From: Oscillospiraceae bacterium
GTDB lineage: Bacteria; Bacillota; Clostridia; Oscillospirales; Acutalibacteraceae
Assembly: GCA_015066445.1 (NCBI GenBank)
Contig: SVOK01000016.1
Span: 1-44,613 of the forward strand
DNA length: 44,613 bases
Direction: 5' to 3'
In this document: positions 1 to 7,264 of the stretch, in pieces
How the letters are laid out: the number at the start of each line of letters is the position of its first letter
Position numbering within the stretch: position 1 is the stretch's first letter
The notes under the pieces: model-generated
The model's database searches: none
What the model was told of the DNA's origin: nothing
The model's input: only the letters and a program-made list of their open reading frames with translations
Program-made: the position numbers and the translations under genes

Positions 1-25
1 TAGAAGATATTATGAAATGAACTTA

Positions 26-57
26 AAGAGGAAGATGCACGAAAGCACCTTCCTCTT
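26..57 (-). terminator. Hairpin terminator after the RHH/RemA-like operon
   Basis: Nine-bp stem AAGAGGAAG / CTTCCTCTT extended by TGC/GCA around an ACGAAA loop. It lies just past the stop codon of the RemA-like gene, so it most likely ends that minus-strand operon. The plus-strand side is the more T-rich one, so it may act in both directions. Confidence 0.7.
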
Positions 58-60
58 ATT

Positions 61-336
61 TTATTCCTCGCTATCTTCAGTTTCCATATATGCACTTGCA
101 CGTTTGGATAATGCAACCGAGCTTACGCTTGAAAGTGTCACGGAATCGTCGTCCAAAAGCAGCATTGAACGGACGTCCTTATCACCGGTAGCATCTGTAA
201 CCTTCATAGAAGACCTATCCAAATTATGCTTTTTTAAAAATCTTCGCACCTTGTCGGCATCCGCAGCGATAATATTCTTTATCTTATCAACATTCGTAAA
301 ATTCTTATTTCCAATATTTATAAATTTTTCACTCAT
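61..336 (-). CDS. RemA-like (DUF370) small protein
   Basis: 91-residue protein beginning MSEKFINIGNKNF. It follows the RemA/DUF370 pattern: an opening INIG.xNxxxxxKI segment, a middle DATGDK stretch where RemA has DATxGR, and a closing hydrophobic SxDSVTLSSV-like strand. RemA is a small DNA-binding regulator of biofilm matrix genes in Bacillus, and divergent copies occur on mobile elements. The ATG at 336 is preferred over an upstream TTG because AGAGG lies about 9 nt upstream. The start overlaps the previous gene by 8 nt, so translation is probably coupled. It is the last gene of a four-gene minus-strand operon. The family call rests on motif resemblance; the role here is unknown. Confidence 0.7.
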   Translation of the reverse strand: MSEKFINIGNKNFTNVDKIKNIIAADADKVRRFLKKHNLDRSSMKVTDATGDKDVRSMLLLDDDSVTLSSVSSVALSKRASAYMETEDSEE

Positions 337-1180
337 AATCAAATTCCTCTCTTACTAAAATTGGTATATTTCGGATCGGCTCGCTGTGCTCCATATCAAA
401 CACGTACGACCATCTGTTTTTCTTAATATCAACAATGCTTGCAAGATAAACGGTTTTATCAAGCTGATGTAGCTGTTCTCGACCTATGCTCATTATCCAT
501 TTATCAATTTGCGGCTTTAGTATATTGGTAATCGCTTCAAAGCTTCGACCAATAAAAATAATTCTATCGGTTATAGTGGCTAATTTTGAGCATTTATCGT
601 TAAAGTCTATTTGCTTGTGGTTGCCGCACTCAACCTCAAAATAGTCTGTTTCATCTGAAAAAGTAGCTATAATATCGGGTATAACAGAGCGACCGTTTTC
701 AAGCTTTATAAAATTATCTCTGCGGCCTGTTGTTACAGAATTATAAAATTCCAATTGCTTTATAAGTATAGAGGCATCCTTTATCATATATCCGTGTTGC
801 AGGCTTGCATGTTCTTTTATAATCATATCCGCCTCAGATATAGGAACTTTTTTCCTGAATTGCAACATATAAAGTATACGACCGATTTCGGTTATCACAA
901 GGACATTAAACTGACGGTAACCCGTATCAACTCTTTTTACTTCAAACAACCGTAACGTTACCAAATGCTTTATATAGCGCCACGCCGCATCCTCGCTGAC
1001 GATATCTTTTGTCTCTAAAATTATTTTATCAATAATAGCTCGCTTTGCTTCCTTTTCTTCGGAAATACCTTTAGACACTATAACCTCAAAAGCCAACCAA
1101 TGCATTGGTTTCATTAGTTTTTTTATATCCTCAAAGTTACCTTCGCTCATTTGTGGGGTTTCATTATAATTTTCACTCAT
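329..1180 (-). CDS. Winged-helix protein with PD-(D/E)XK-like C-terminal domain
   Basis: 283 residues. The N-terminal ~110 residues read as a winged helix (helical WLAFEVIVSKG..., then RYIKHLVTLRLFEVKR and a beta hairpin before VITEIGRIL). The C-terminal half has a VIPDIIATF ... DYFEVECG motif, which fits the D...(D/E)xE core of PD-(D/E)XK-type folds. This arrangement resembles the replication-relaxation (Replic_Relax) proteins of clostridial plasmids and conjugative elements. The start overlaps the upstream gene by 4 nt (ATGA), indicating translational coupling. Catalytic activity cannot be judged: the conserved lysine is not in the canonical ExK position. Function inferred only as DNA handling. 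Confidence 0.5.
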   Translation of the reverse strand: MSENYNETPQMSEGNFEDIKKLMKPMHWLAFEVIVSKGISEEKEAKRAIIDKIILETKDIVSEDAAWRYIKHLVTLRLFEVKRVDTGYRQFNVLVITEIGRILYMLQFRKKVPISEADMIIKEHASLQHGYMIKDASILIKQLEFYNSVTTGRRDNFIKLENGRSVIPDIIATFSDETDYFEVECGNHKQIDFNDKCSKLATITDRIIFIGRSFEAITNILKPQIDKWIMSIGREQLHQLDKTVYLASIVDIKKNRWSYVFDMEHSEPIRNIPILVREEFDYE

Positions 1181-1836
1181 GTTTTTTTCTCCTTTTCTCT
1201 CATTTGAGTTAATATAGTTTCAAATTCTTCATCGGGAATACCGAGTTGCAGTAGTTTAAAAATCTCGTCGAACATTAAAAGAAACTCAATGCCGACTAGC
1301 TTTTCTATTTCAAAGTTTTGAAAAATACAGTCGCACTTTTCTTCATCATCCCAACGATAGCAATCCAAAATGTTATTAAAAAATTCGTTTATCAACTTGA
1401 TGTATATAGATTTGATTTTCCTATTTTTATCGTGCTCACCTACATACAAATCCGCATTTGCAACCAACAGTTGTCTAAACTCTTCTATCTTTGCCGCCAA
1501 TAGTTCGGCAGGAATACCGACTTCATTTTGCGGCATCTCCTTATTTTTGCGTATATGTTTGCGGATAATCTTTTTAACGCTTTCCATTACTTCGCCTTTC
1601 AGCAAGTTGTTTACAAAACGAGCAACTTTTTCGTCAGTAACTCGGATAACGCAACTTAACGGTTTGCTGTTTTCTATTGACGAAAATTCAAACGGAATCG
1701 CCGCAATCTCGCTCTTGCTCTCCGCCAAGAGAATTTCGTTCACGGTTTTATTAAGAGTGCGGCGGGGCAAAGAGGCCATCCAACCACGAAGATCCGCATC
1801 CTCAGTTTTAATAATTAAATGAATTGTATTCGGCAT
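1177..1836 (-). CDS. Tandem ribbon-helix-helix-like protein with helical extension
   Basis: 219 residues. Residues ~1-45 (HLIIKTEDADLRGWMASLP...) and ~60-95 (CVIRVTDEKVARF...VKKIIRKHI) each look like a beta strand followed by two helices, as in RHH DNA-binding domains. The same two-part layout and many aligned residues recur in the upstream gene, so the two are paralogs. This copy has an extra ~120-residue acidic helical C-terminus. GGAG lies just before the ATG, and only 2 nt separate it from the upstream stop. RHH proteins of this style serve as plasmid centromere binders (ParR-like) or repressors; which role applies is not shown. Confidence 0.55.
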   Translation of the reverse strand: MPNTIHLIIKTEDADLRGWMASLPRRTLNKTVNEILLAESKSEIAAIPFEFSSIENSKPLSCVIRVTDEKVARFVNNLLKGEVMESVKKIIRKHIRKNKEMPQNEVGIPAELLAAKIEEFRQLLVANADLYVGEHDKNRKIKSIYIKLINEFFNNILDCYRWDDEEKCDCIFQNFEIEKLVGIEFLLMFDEIFKLLQLGIPDEEFETILTQMREKEKKT

Positions 1837-1838
1837 TT

Positions 1839-2330
1839 TTATTCTCCTTGTTTTTTATAATTTCTAAAATCCTGAGCAAGAGCATCCAATGACTTTAAAA
1901 TAATCTTGATCATAATTTTATTTTTCTCCGGATGCTCTGCGAGAGATTTTTCTTTTTCGTTAATAGAATCAAGCGTATCTTTGATCTTCTCACGAACCTT
2001 TGATTTCGGTATTCGAACTATCTTTGGTATTGCAAGATTTTTATTGATACACCTTCTTATCTCTTTTTTTAGGCAAACCGAAAATTTTCCTCCCGTAAAC
2101 CCGAGCCGTTGTTCGCATTTTGCCATTAGCTTATCAGAGATATCAATTTTCATATGATGTTCACCCTCAAAAGATTTAATAACGAAATCCATAGGTAAGG
2201 TTAATACCCTTCCCCTAAGAGCACTGCTTAAAATTCGCAACACGATTTCCTTGCGCTCACCTTTTGGAATCGTGTTTAAGAAGCAATAAATATCTGCATC
2301 CTGATTTTTTAGTACAATATGTTTTTTCAT
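1839..2330 (-). CDS. Tandem ribbon-helix-helix-like protein, paralog of next gene
   Basis: 163 residues, first gene of the operon. The N-terminal HIVLKNQDADIYCFLNTIPK segment and the later MKIDISDKLMAKCEQRLGF...KKEIRRCINKN segment each resemble an RHH strand-helix-helix unit. The downstream neighbour shares both units in the same order (DAD-, -IP/LP-, KKxIRxxIxKN), indicating a tandem duplication. A GAGGT ribosome binding site lies 9 nt upstream of the ATG. It is probably a DNA-binding partition or regulatory protein of a mobile element; no specific family name can be confirmed by eye. Confidence 0.55.
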   Translation of the reverse strand: MKKHIVLKNQDADIYCFLNTIPKGERKEIVLRILSSALRGRVLTLPMDFVIKSFEGEHHMKIDISDKLMAKCEQRLGFTGGKFSVCLKKEIRRCINKNLAIPKIVRIPKSKVREKIKDTLDSINEKEKSLAEHPEKNKIMIKIILKSLDALAQDFRNYKKQGE

Positions 2331-2427
2331 TTTGTTTTTACCTCACTTTTAAAATTTTTGAATTTTTTGCTATTTACATAGAAAAAACATTATTTTCACC
2401 CCCCTTTTTTACTTTTGAGCGCACTAA

Positions 2428-2457
2428 AATATAGGGGACATAAATATCGACTTTCAA
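2428..2457 (-). promoter_or_regulatory. Predicted sigma-A promoter of the RHH operon
   Basis: TTGAAA (-35) and TATATT (-10) separated by 18 nt on the minus strand, about 100 nt upstream of the first RHH gene. The rest of 2331-2555 is AT-rich and holds no gene I can support. It includes a GGGGGG-type ribosome binding site before a six-codon ORF (MFFLCK), too short to call. Confidence 0.4.
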
Positions 2458-2555
2458 GAAAACAATAACAAAATCGAGTTTTAATGAAATAATTAACAAA
2501 TTTTCTTCATAAATTTTGTAAACCTATACAAATTTTAAGTTTTTTACATAAAAAA

Positions 2556-2581
2556 CAGCACCTATCCGAAGATAAGTGCTG
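2556..2581 (-). terminator. Rho-independent terminator of the transglutaminase gene
   Basis: Stem CAGCAC / GTGCTG, one mismatch, then TATC/GATA closed by a CGAA loop. On the minus strand it is followed by five T residues. Confidence 0.8.
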
Positions 2582-2596
2582 AAAATTTTTAAAAAT

Positions 2597-3478
2597 TCAA
2601 TATATGCGTGTGATAATATATTCCGCGTCCTCGACAAAAGCATTATTGCCGAGACTACGCAAGCCGTAAAGTTGACCTCGCTTTCGTGTTTGAATTGTAT
2701 CAAAAGTCACATCCGTATTCCACCAAGCACCGTCAAAATAAATCCTATTCCAAGTGTGATGATAATTTGCATTATCATATTTTGTTCCATCAACAACATA
2801 ACAAGGGATGTCCTGACTGCGACAAAAGGCAGCGAAAAGATGTGCAAAATCATAGCAGATGCCTTTATGGGTGCTCAAGGTTTTACGAACATTAAAATAC
2901 TGAACAATGGGTTCACATTCATAGTCGTACTCGAAATTATGTATTATCCAACTGTATATTGCCTTAACTTTTTCTTCATCGGTATCACAGTCATCGCAAA
3001 TTTCGTCAGCAAGTTCAACCGTCTGAGTATCCCAGAGGGTTGCTTGACCGTTCGTAAGCGAAACATCATCCTGTTTGTAGACGAAAATATATGCCGAGAA
3101 GAGTAAGGCGATTATAAGTGCCGATAATATCAAAACATAGATCTTCGTCAATAGCGCATCCTTTCTTGCGTCATTGACAAAAGCCGAAAAATAAATAATA
3201 ACAATAGTAAGAGAGATAATTGTAAAAAACGGAAATACTCTGCGACAATATACAGCATAAATGAAGTTAATACAGAAAATAAGTGCGAGTAAAACAAATA
3301 TTACTGTACGCATTGCCTTTGATTTTATCTCAACTAACAAGAAAAATGTCGGTAAAAACGACAGAAGGTAGAACACTTGTAGCATGAGAGAGAATACAAG
3401 AAAGTCTCTCAGGTAAATTCCTAAAATCAAATTGTATACGAAAGAGACACCGAATAAAATCCATCTTGCGTATTTCAT
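2597..3478 (-). CDS. Membrane protein with transglutaminase-like domain
   Basis: 293 residues. The first ~150 residues contain about five hydrophobic helices. The C-terminal half is a transglutaminase-like (papain-fold) domain with the triad visible: Cys in GICYDFAHLFAAF, His in YHHTWNRIY and Asp in WWNTDVTFD. Such proteins act as cysteine proteases or transglutaminases; the catalytic domain would sit on one face of the membrane. The start overlaps the upstream gene by 4 nt (ATGA), with GGAGG about 8 nt upstream, so the two are translationally coupled. A terminator follows. Substrate unknown. Confidence 0.8.
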   Translation of the reverse strand: MKYARWILFGVSFVYNLILGIYLRDFLVFSLMLQVFYLLSFLPTFFLLVEIKSKAMRTVIFVLLALIFCINFIYAVYCRRVFPFFTIISLTIVIIYFSAFVNDARKDALLTKIYVLILSALIIALLFSAYIFVYKQDDVSLTNGQATLWDTQTVELADEICDDCDTDEEKVKAIYSWIIHNFEYDYECEPIVQYFNVRKTLSTHKGICYDFAHLFAAFCRSQDIPCYVVDGTKYDNANYHHTWNRIYFDGAWWNTDVTFDTIQTRKRGQLYGLRSLGNNAFVEDAEYIITRIY

Positions 3479-4056
3479 TTATAGTACCTCCATTTCGGAG
3501 TTACCATAGCTTCGAAATCGAGATCGGTTGAAACTATTACTTTGAACTTTTGCTTTACACGCTCTTTTGGATTTGGTTTCGGCACCGGTAGGTCGAGAGC
3601 GTGAAGTAAATTATGCCAACTTGTAACATTGTAATATGGTGCCAAACCGCGCCAACTAATTACACCGCTTTTTCTACGATGGTCAAAATCATCACTGCTT
3701 GAAGGATGAAGTCTCAGATACTCTTCAACAAATGCTTTGGTGTGTTTTTCCTTGCGTTCTTCATATGTAATTTTGGGTACGGGATAATTTTCCTGCAGCC
3801 ACTGGGACAAGTTCACCTTGTACCGGTGTTTGAAAACGGGGTGCGGCGGCATACCTTTTTTCTTAAAATCGGTAGTCGTGGGGTAACGCCCCTCATCCTC
3901 TTTGAACTGCTCGATTCGGTCGCGAATCGTCTTGTCAGTCCAGTTCGTCAGCGGCATATCCTCCAAAATGTCGCTGAGTTTCTCGCAAATCTCGGTATTC
4001 TTTTGGTCTCGTGAGAGTTGCGAAATTGCCTTTTGTAATGCGGTTTTTCTGGTCAT
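3475..4056 (-). CDS. HNH-repeat-like (homing-endonuclease-associated repeat) protein
   Basis: 193 residues from the ATG at 4056. A TTG nine nt further upstream has its Shine-Dalgarno only 2 nt away and is rejected. Segments such as WTDKTIRDRIEQFKEDEGRYPTTTDFKKKG match the homing endonuclease associated repeat (W...I...I..F..E.GR.P...DF). A second, weaker unit follows around residues 95-145. No HNH metal-binding motif is visible, so it is probably a DNA-binding accessory module and not a complete nuclease. It begins inside the broken sigG frame and is coupled to the transglutaminase gene. Confidence 0.5.
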   Translation of the reverse strand: MTRKTALQKAISQLSRDQKNTEICEKLSDILEDMPLTNWTDKTIRDRIEQFKEDEGRYPTTTDFKKKGMPPHPVFKHRYKVNLSQWLQENYPVPKITYEERKEKHTKAFVEEYLRLHPSSSDDFDHRRKSGVISWRGLAPYYNVTSWHNLLHALDLPVPKPNPKERVKQKFKVIVSTDLDFEAMVTPKWRYYK

Positions 4057-4387
4057 AGCTTTCAAAATCCTTTCTTGGATTTCGACACTCTATAACCATT
4101 GGAACTGCATAGGTAGAAAAACGCACATTCTGTGTTATATCAAAATTGTCAATCGATTTTATAAGCCCTATACAACCAACCTGAAACAAATCGTCGAGAT
4201 TTTCTCCCCTGCCTGTAAAACGCTGAATAACACTAAGCACAAGCCTTAAATTACCGTTTATAAGCTCCTCTCGGGCGAGCTTGCTACCCGCCTTAACCTC
4301 TTTTAAAAGTCGTTCCTTTTCCTTCTCCTTTAAAAGCGGCAGCTTTGAAGTATCCACACCGCAAATAAAAACCTTGTTCTTATACAT
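3935..4387 (-). pseudogene. sigG: Truncated sporulation sigma factor (SigG N-terminal part)
   Basis: From the ATG at 4387 (GGAGGTG six nt upstream) the product begins MYKNKVFICGVDTSKL, the SigG signature, and continues through sigma region 2 (NGNLRLVLSVIQRF, DDLFQVGCIGLIKSIDNFD) to FSTYAVPMVI. Identity then stops abruptly near 4091. The next ~50 residues to the stop at 3935 are unrelated and lie out of frame with the HNH-repeat gene. Full SigG is about 255-260 residues; only ~99 remain, so regions 3 and 4 are absent. The remnant could bind core polymerase but not the -35 element. The cause is a rearrangement or insertion at about 4090. Confidence 0.85.
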
Positions 4388-4442
4388 TAAAGGCACCTCC
4401 GTAACTCTTGTTAAAATTATTACCCAGGTACCCTTACAATAA

Positions 4443-4470
4443 ACTATAAAAATATTTTTTGTTTCGACAA
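4443..4470 (-). promoter_or_regulatory. Possible sigma-A-like promoter of the sigG relic
   Basis: TTGTCG and TATAGT spaced 16 nt on the minus strand, about 55 nt before the sigG ATG. No convincing SigF/SigG-type promoter was found. Confidence 0.25.
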
Positions 4471-4497
4471 AGTTTACTTGATTTTTAAAAAGCAAAA

Positions 4498-4525
4498 AAG
4501 CGGTAGACCAAATAGCCTACCGCTT
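4498..4525 (-). terminator. Rho-independent terminator after the GDPD gene
   Basis: Perfect 9-bp stem AAGCGGTAG / CTACCGCTT, followed on the minus strand by six T residues. It ends the mrnC-MFS-GDPD unit. Confidence 0.85.
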
Positions 4526-4544
4526 GAAAAAACATTATAGATTT

Positions 4545-5345
4545 TTAGTTTTCATCAGGTATAAAACCCTCAAAAATATACGCCTTAAATAATTTGTTTT
4601 TATCGGTCAAATCCTTTTGTGAACGAAAGGTCCAACCAACAGGCAATGCTCCTAAAAGTTTTTGAAGCTTAAAACAAAGCTTTTTTGGAGCCCTTTCATC
4701 ATAAGCCACGAAATCGGGTCTTGCTCCGAAATTAAGAAGAAAAGAGCTTGCAAGATGCTTCACAATATTTTTCCCATTATACGGCATTGCAAGCTGACCC
4801 CTTAAAATATCCTTTCGGTGGTGCTTATACCAAGTAGGCACAGCAGGATTAAAGGACTGTATAAAATATTTCCCTTTATAATTTTTAAGTATATCATTTG
4901 CCGCTTCGCAAAGTCTGTCACAATTTACACTGTCACACTTAAACTCAATAAGAAGCGGTACTCTGCCGTCAATAGCATTAAGACATTCCCTTAAAGTGGG
5001 TATTTGTTCATCACTGTCTTTTAATCTTAATTTCTTAAGCTCTGCTAAGGTTATATCCTCAATTCTGCCCGAAACTCCGCACATACGGTCAAGCGTATGG
5101 TCATGGAAAACCACTATCTCACCATCGGCGGTAATATGAATATCATTTTCAATGCCGTACCCTCTTGCAGCCGCTTCCAAAAAAGCAGAGATAGAATTTT
5201 CGGGAATTTCAGCATTATGAAGACCTCTGTGAGCGATTTTAAGACCTTCTAACAGCTTTCTGTCAGGATGTCTTCTGAAAGTCGGCATTGCCATAAAAAT
5301 CAGCAGCAACACAAAAGCTATAACAACTATAAGAAAAACTGTCAT
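4545..5345 (-). CDS. Membrane-anchored glycerophosphodiester phosphodiesterase
   Basis: 266 residues. An N-terminal hydrophobic helix (residues ~3-22) anchors a GDPD-family TIM barrel. Visible family residues are the catalytic HRG (IAHRGLHN), the metal ligands E and D in GIENDIHITADG, the second catalytic His in VVFHDHTLDR, and the metal-binding Glu in LLIEFKCD. The family hydrolyses glycerophosphodiesters to glycerol 3-phosphate and an alcohol. It follows the MFS gene by 4 nt with GAGGATTAAGG as ribosome binding site, so it is the last gene of that unit. Whether the barrel faces outward or inward is not determined. Confidence 0.9.
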   Translation of the reverse strand: MTVFLIVVIAFVLLLIFMAMPTFRRHPDRKLLEGLKIAHRGLHNAEIPENSISAFLEAAARGYGIENDIHITADGEIVVFHDHTLDRMCGVSGRIEDITLAELKKLRLKDSDEQIPTLRECLNAIDGRVPLLIEFKCDSVNCDRLCEAANDILKNYKGKYFIQSFNPAVPTWYKHHRKDILRGQLAMPYNGKNIVKHLASSFLLNFGARPDFVAYDERAPKKLCFKLQKLLGALPVGWTFRSQKDLTDKNKLFKAYIFEGFIPDEN

Positions 5346-5349
5346 CGCC

Positions 5350-6684
5350 TTAATCCTCTATATCAAAGTTTTCAAGCAAGCTTTTCTTTCCCACAGGCTT
5401 TGTATCCCCATGCTTTACAAAACACATGGTGACAAAGGAAAGTGCTACAAACACAGTAGCATAAGGGAACAAGGATTTATAGCTTATGTTACTGAGTAAA
5501 AAGCCTGCAACCACAGGAGTAATAGTCTGAGCTGCCATACTAAAGGTGTAATAATAGCCTGTGAATTTACCCACATCAGCAGATGAACACATTTCAACAA
5601 CCATTGGAAGGCTATTAACATTTATAGCAGCCCAAGCAATTCCCACGAGCACAAAAAGTATATAAAGGGCCCAATGAAAATAACTGAAAATAACAGTATA
5701 AATAAATGCTGTAAAGAAACAAAGTGCCAATAATGCTGCTCCGAATTTAATCGTAACCCTACGTCCTATTCGGCTTGCAACCACACCCACAGGGATATAG
5801 CTTACTATAGCGCCTGCCATAGCAACTGTAAGGCACATACTGGCTTCACCCGGAGCCATATCCCAGACCTCTGTAGCATAAACACTGAACCATGTTGTAA
5901 TTGCGTTATAACCTATATACCAAAAAGCAACAGAAAGGAGTAAGAAAACAAGGCTCTTTTTAACCGCCTTAGGCATCTTTTTGTTACCGTCTATAGTTTC
6001 AACCGTAACATCTTCAGAAGGGTGTTCCTTCTCATATTCTTCCTGTTTGCGGCGCAGCTTTGGCTCATTAACAAAGAGCATTATAATTGCAAGAGCTATA
6101 AGCATTATAATACCTACAATTATAAATAAAGGCTGATAGTTTATATGCTCAAGTCCCTCTGTTCTGCTTTTTGAATAAAGAATAGCATTTGCAATAAGAT
6201 AAAGTATGCCGCCAACAGCACCCATAAGATTTATTATCGCATTACCCTTACTGCGCAATGGTTTAGGAGTAACATCAGGCATAAGAGCTACCGCAGGACT
6301 ACGGTAAGTTCCCATTGCAACAAGCAAAAAGCCTAGTAGTACAATAAAGCTTATAAGCTTCCACAAAGCGGGAGCTGCAAAATAGCTGTTATCAAGAATA
6401 GGTAATCCCATCATAAGAATAACAGCGGCTATTGTACCCACTAAAATGAATGGTTTTCTCTTACCCATTCTGGCGTTGCAACGGTCAGATATACCGCCGA
6501 ACAACGGCAATAAAAACAATGCCAGAATATTATCCGCCGCCATAATAGCGCCCGAAAAAGTCTCATTAATATCAAAGGTTTTAGTAAGTATAAGCGGCAC
6601 TAAGTTGTCATACATCTGCCAAAAAGAGCTTATAGACAGAAAAGCAAAGCCAACGAGAATAGTAAGCTTAGTATTAAGTTTCAT
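5350..6684 (-). CDS. MFS transporter (SLC45/GPH-like)
   Basis: 444 residues with about twelve hydrophobic helices. The loop after helix 2 reads GGISDRCNARMGKRKPFI, the major facilitator motif in the form typical of sucrose/SLC45-like and GPH-type carriers. A charged cytoplasmic loop (residues ~205-240) splits two six-helix halves. The start overlaps mrnC by 4 nt (ATGA), and GAGGTGC lies just upstream. The substrate is probably a sugar or glycoside, but this is inference from the family only. Confidence 0.85.
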   Translation of the reverse strand: MKLNTKLTILVGFAFLSISSFWQMYDNLVPLILTKTFDINETFSGAIMAADNILALFLLPLFGGISDRCNARMGKRKPFILVGTIAAVILMMGLPILDNSYFAAPALWKLISFIVLLGFLLVAMGTYRSPAVALMPDVTPKPLRSKGNAIINLMGAVGGILYLIANAILYSKSRTEGLEHINYQPLFIIVGIIMLIALAIIMLFVNEPKLRRKQEEYEKEHPSEDVTVETIDGNKKMPKAVKKSLVFLLLSVAFWYIGYNAITTWFSVYATEVWDMAPGEASMCLTVAMAGAIVSYIPVGVVASRIGRRVTIKFGAALLALCFFTAFIYTVIFSYFHWALYILFVLVGIAWAAINVNSLPMVVEMCSSADVGKFTGYYYTFSMAAQTITPVVAGFLLSNISYKSLFPYATVFVALSFVTMCFVKHGDTKPVGKKSLLENFDIED

Positions 6685-7079
6685 TTTTGCACCTCATTGT
6701 TATTATCTATGTAATTGAGCCAAACAGTTTTAAAAAGCTCATCAGCTCTATCATTATTCCCCGAAAGATATAAAAAACCAAAAAGGCATTCGAGCCCCGT
6801 TGCGGTATGGTATTCGCCGCCTGTTGCACTTTTGGGAGTTGAAGAGGTATGGAAATTGCGGCCTCTTTTGAAAACACTCAATTCCTTTTCGGTGAGCATT
6901 GGCTCTAAAAGGGAAAATGCTTTAGCCTGAGCAGTAGCATTAACCAGCTTTACAGACAATCTGTGCAATTCTCCCGAGGGACGGTTGATTTCTGCCAAAG
7001 CTGTCCTTACATAAAGCCCGTAAACCGCATCACCAACAAACGCCAAAACCGAAGGACTAAGTAAATTAGGATTATCCAT
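6681..7079 (-). CDS. mrnC: Mini-ribonuclease III (MrnC), 23S rRNA maturation
   Basis: 132 residues, the usual length. It is a single RNase III catalytic domain without a dsRNA-binding domain. Family features are LAFVGDAVYGLYVR near the N-terminus, GRNFHTSSTPKSATGGEYHTATGLECLFGFLYL in the middle, and the acidic residues D17 and E98-type ligands in VGDAVY and GLECLFG. MrnC trims 23S precursor rRNA in Firmicutes. AGAGGAG precedes the ATG. The gene starts a unit with the MFS and GDPD genes, downstream of the obgE terminator. Confidence 0.95.
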   Translation of the reverse strand: MDNPNLLSPSVLAFVGDAVYGLYVRTALAEINRPSGELHRLSVKLVNATAQAKAFSLLEPMLTEKELSVFKRGRNFHTSSTPKSATGGEYHTATGLECLFGFLYLSGNNDRADELFKTVWLNYIDNNNEVQK

Positions 7080-7125
7080 ATATTTCTCCTCTGAAAAATA
7101 AATTAATGTTTATTAAAGATAAATA

Positions 7126-7235
7126 TTAATAATTTGGAATTAAAGGTGTTTAGCAATGCTAAACTATATATAGCGCATCGCTGTAGCGGCGCACACTTAA
7201 TTCCTAATTCCGAATTCATAATTACGAATTATTAA
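7126..7235. repeat. 110-bp MITE-like intergenic repeat
   Basis: The ends are inverted copies: TTAATAATTTGGAATTA on the left and, reverse complemented, TTAATAATTCGTAATTA on the right (15 of 17). Inside are a perfect hairpin GTTTAGC-AAT-GCTAAAC (7148-7164) and a GCGC-rich stem. It fills the obgE-mrnC gap, contains no ORF, and its right end overlaps the obgE terminator. Confidence 0.55.
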
Positions 7236-7262
7236 AGTTTAGCGGTTAGCCGCTAAACTTTA
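7233..7262 (-). terminator. Terminator after obgE
   Basis: Thirteen-bp stem TAAAGTTTAGCGG / CCGCTAAACTTTA with a TTAG loop, immediately past the obgE stop codon. Confidence 0.75.
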
Positions 7263-7264
7263 AT

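Noticed and set aside
2376-2400. Six-codon leader ORF (MFFLCK) with a G-rich ribosome binding site upstream of the RHH operon
   Set aside because: Too short, and the G-run may be chance in AT-rich DNA; no terminator/antiterminator pair seen to suggest attenuation.
3475-4065. Idea that the HNH-repeat gene carries the missing SigG C-terminal half in another frame
   Set aside because: Its translation shows no sigma region 3 or 4 motifs; no frame between 3475 and 4090 restores SigG.
5350-6684. MFS transporter as the importer of the heparinase cluster
   Set aside because: It is cotranscribed with mrnC and GDPD more than 3.6 kb away, behind two terminators; no link in the sequence.
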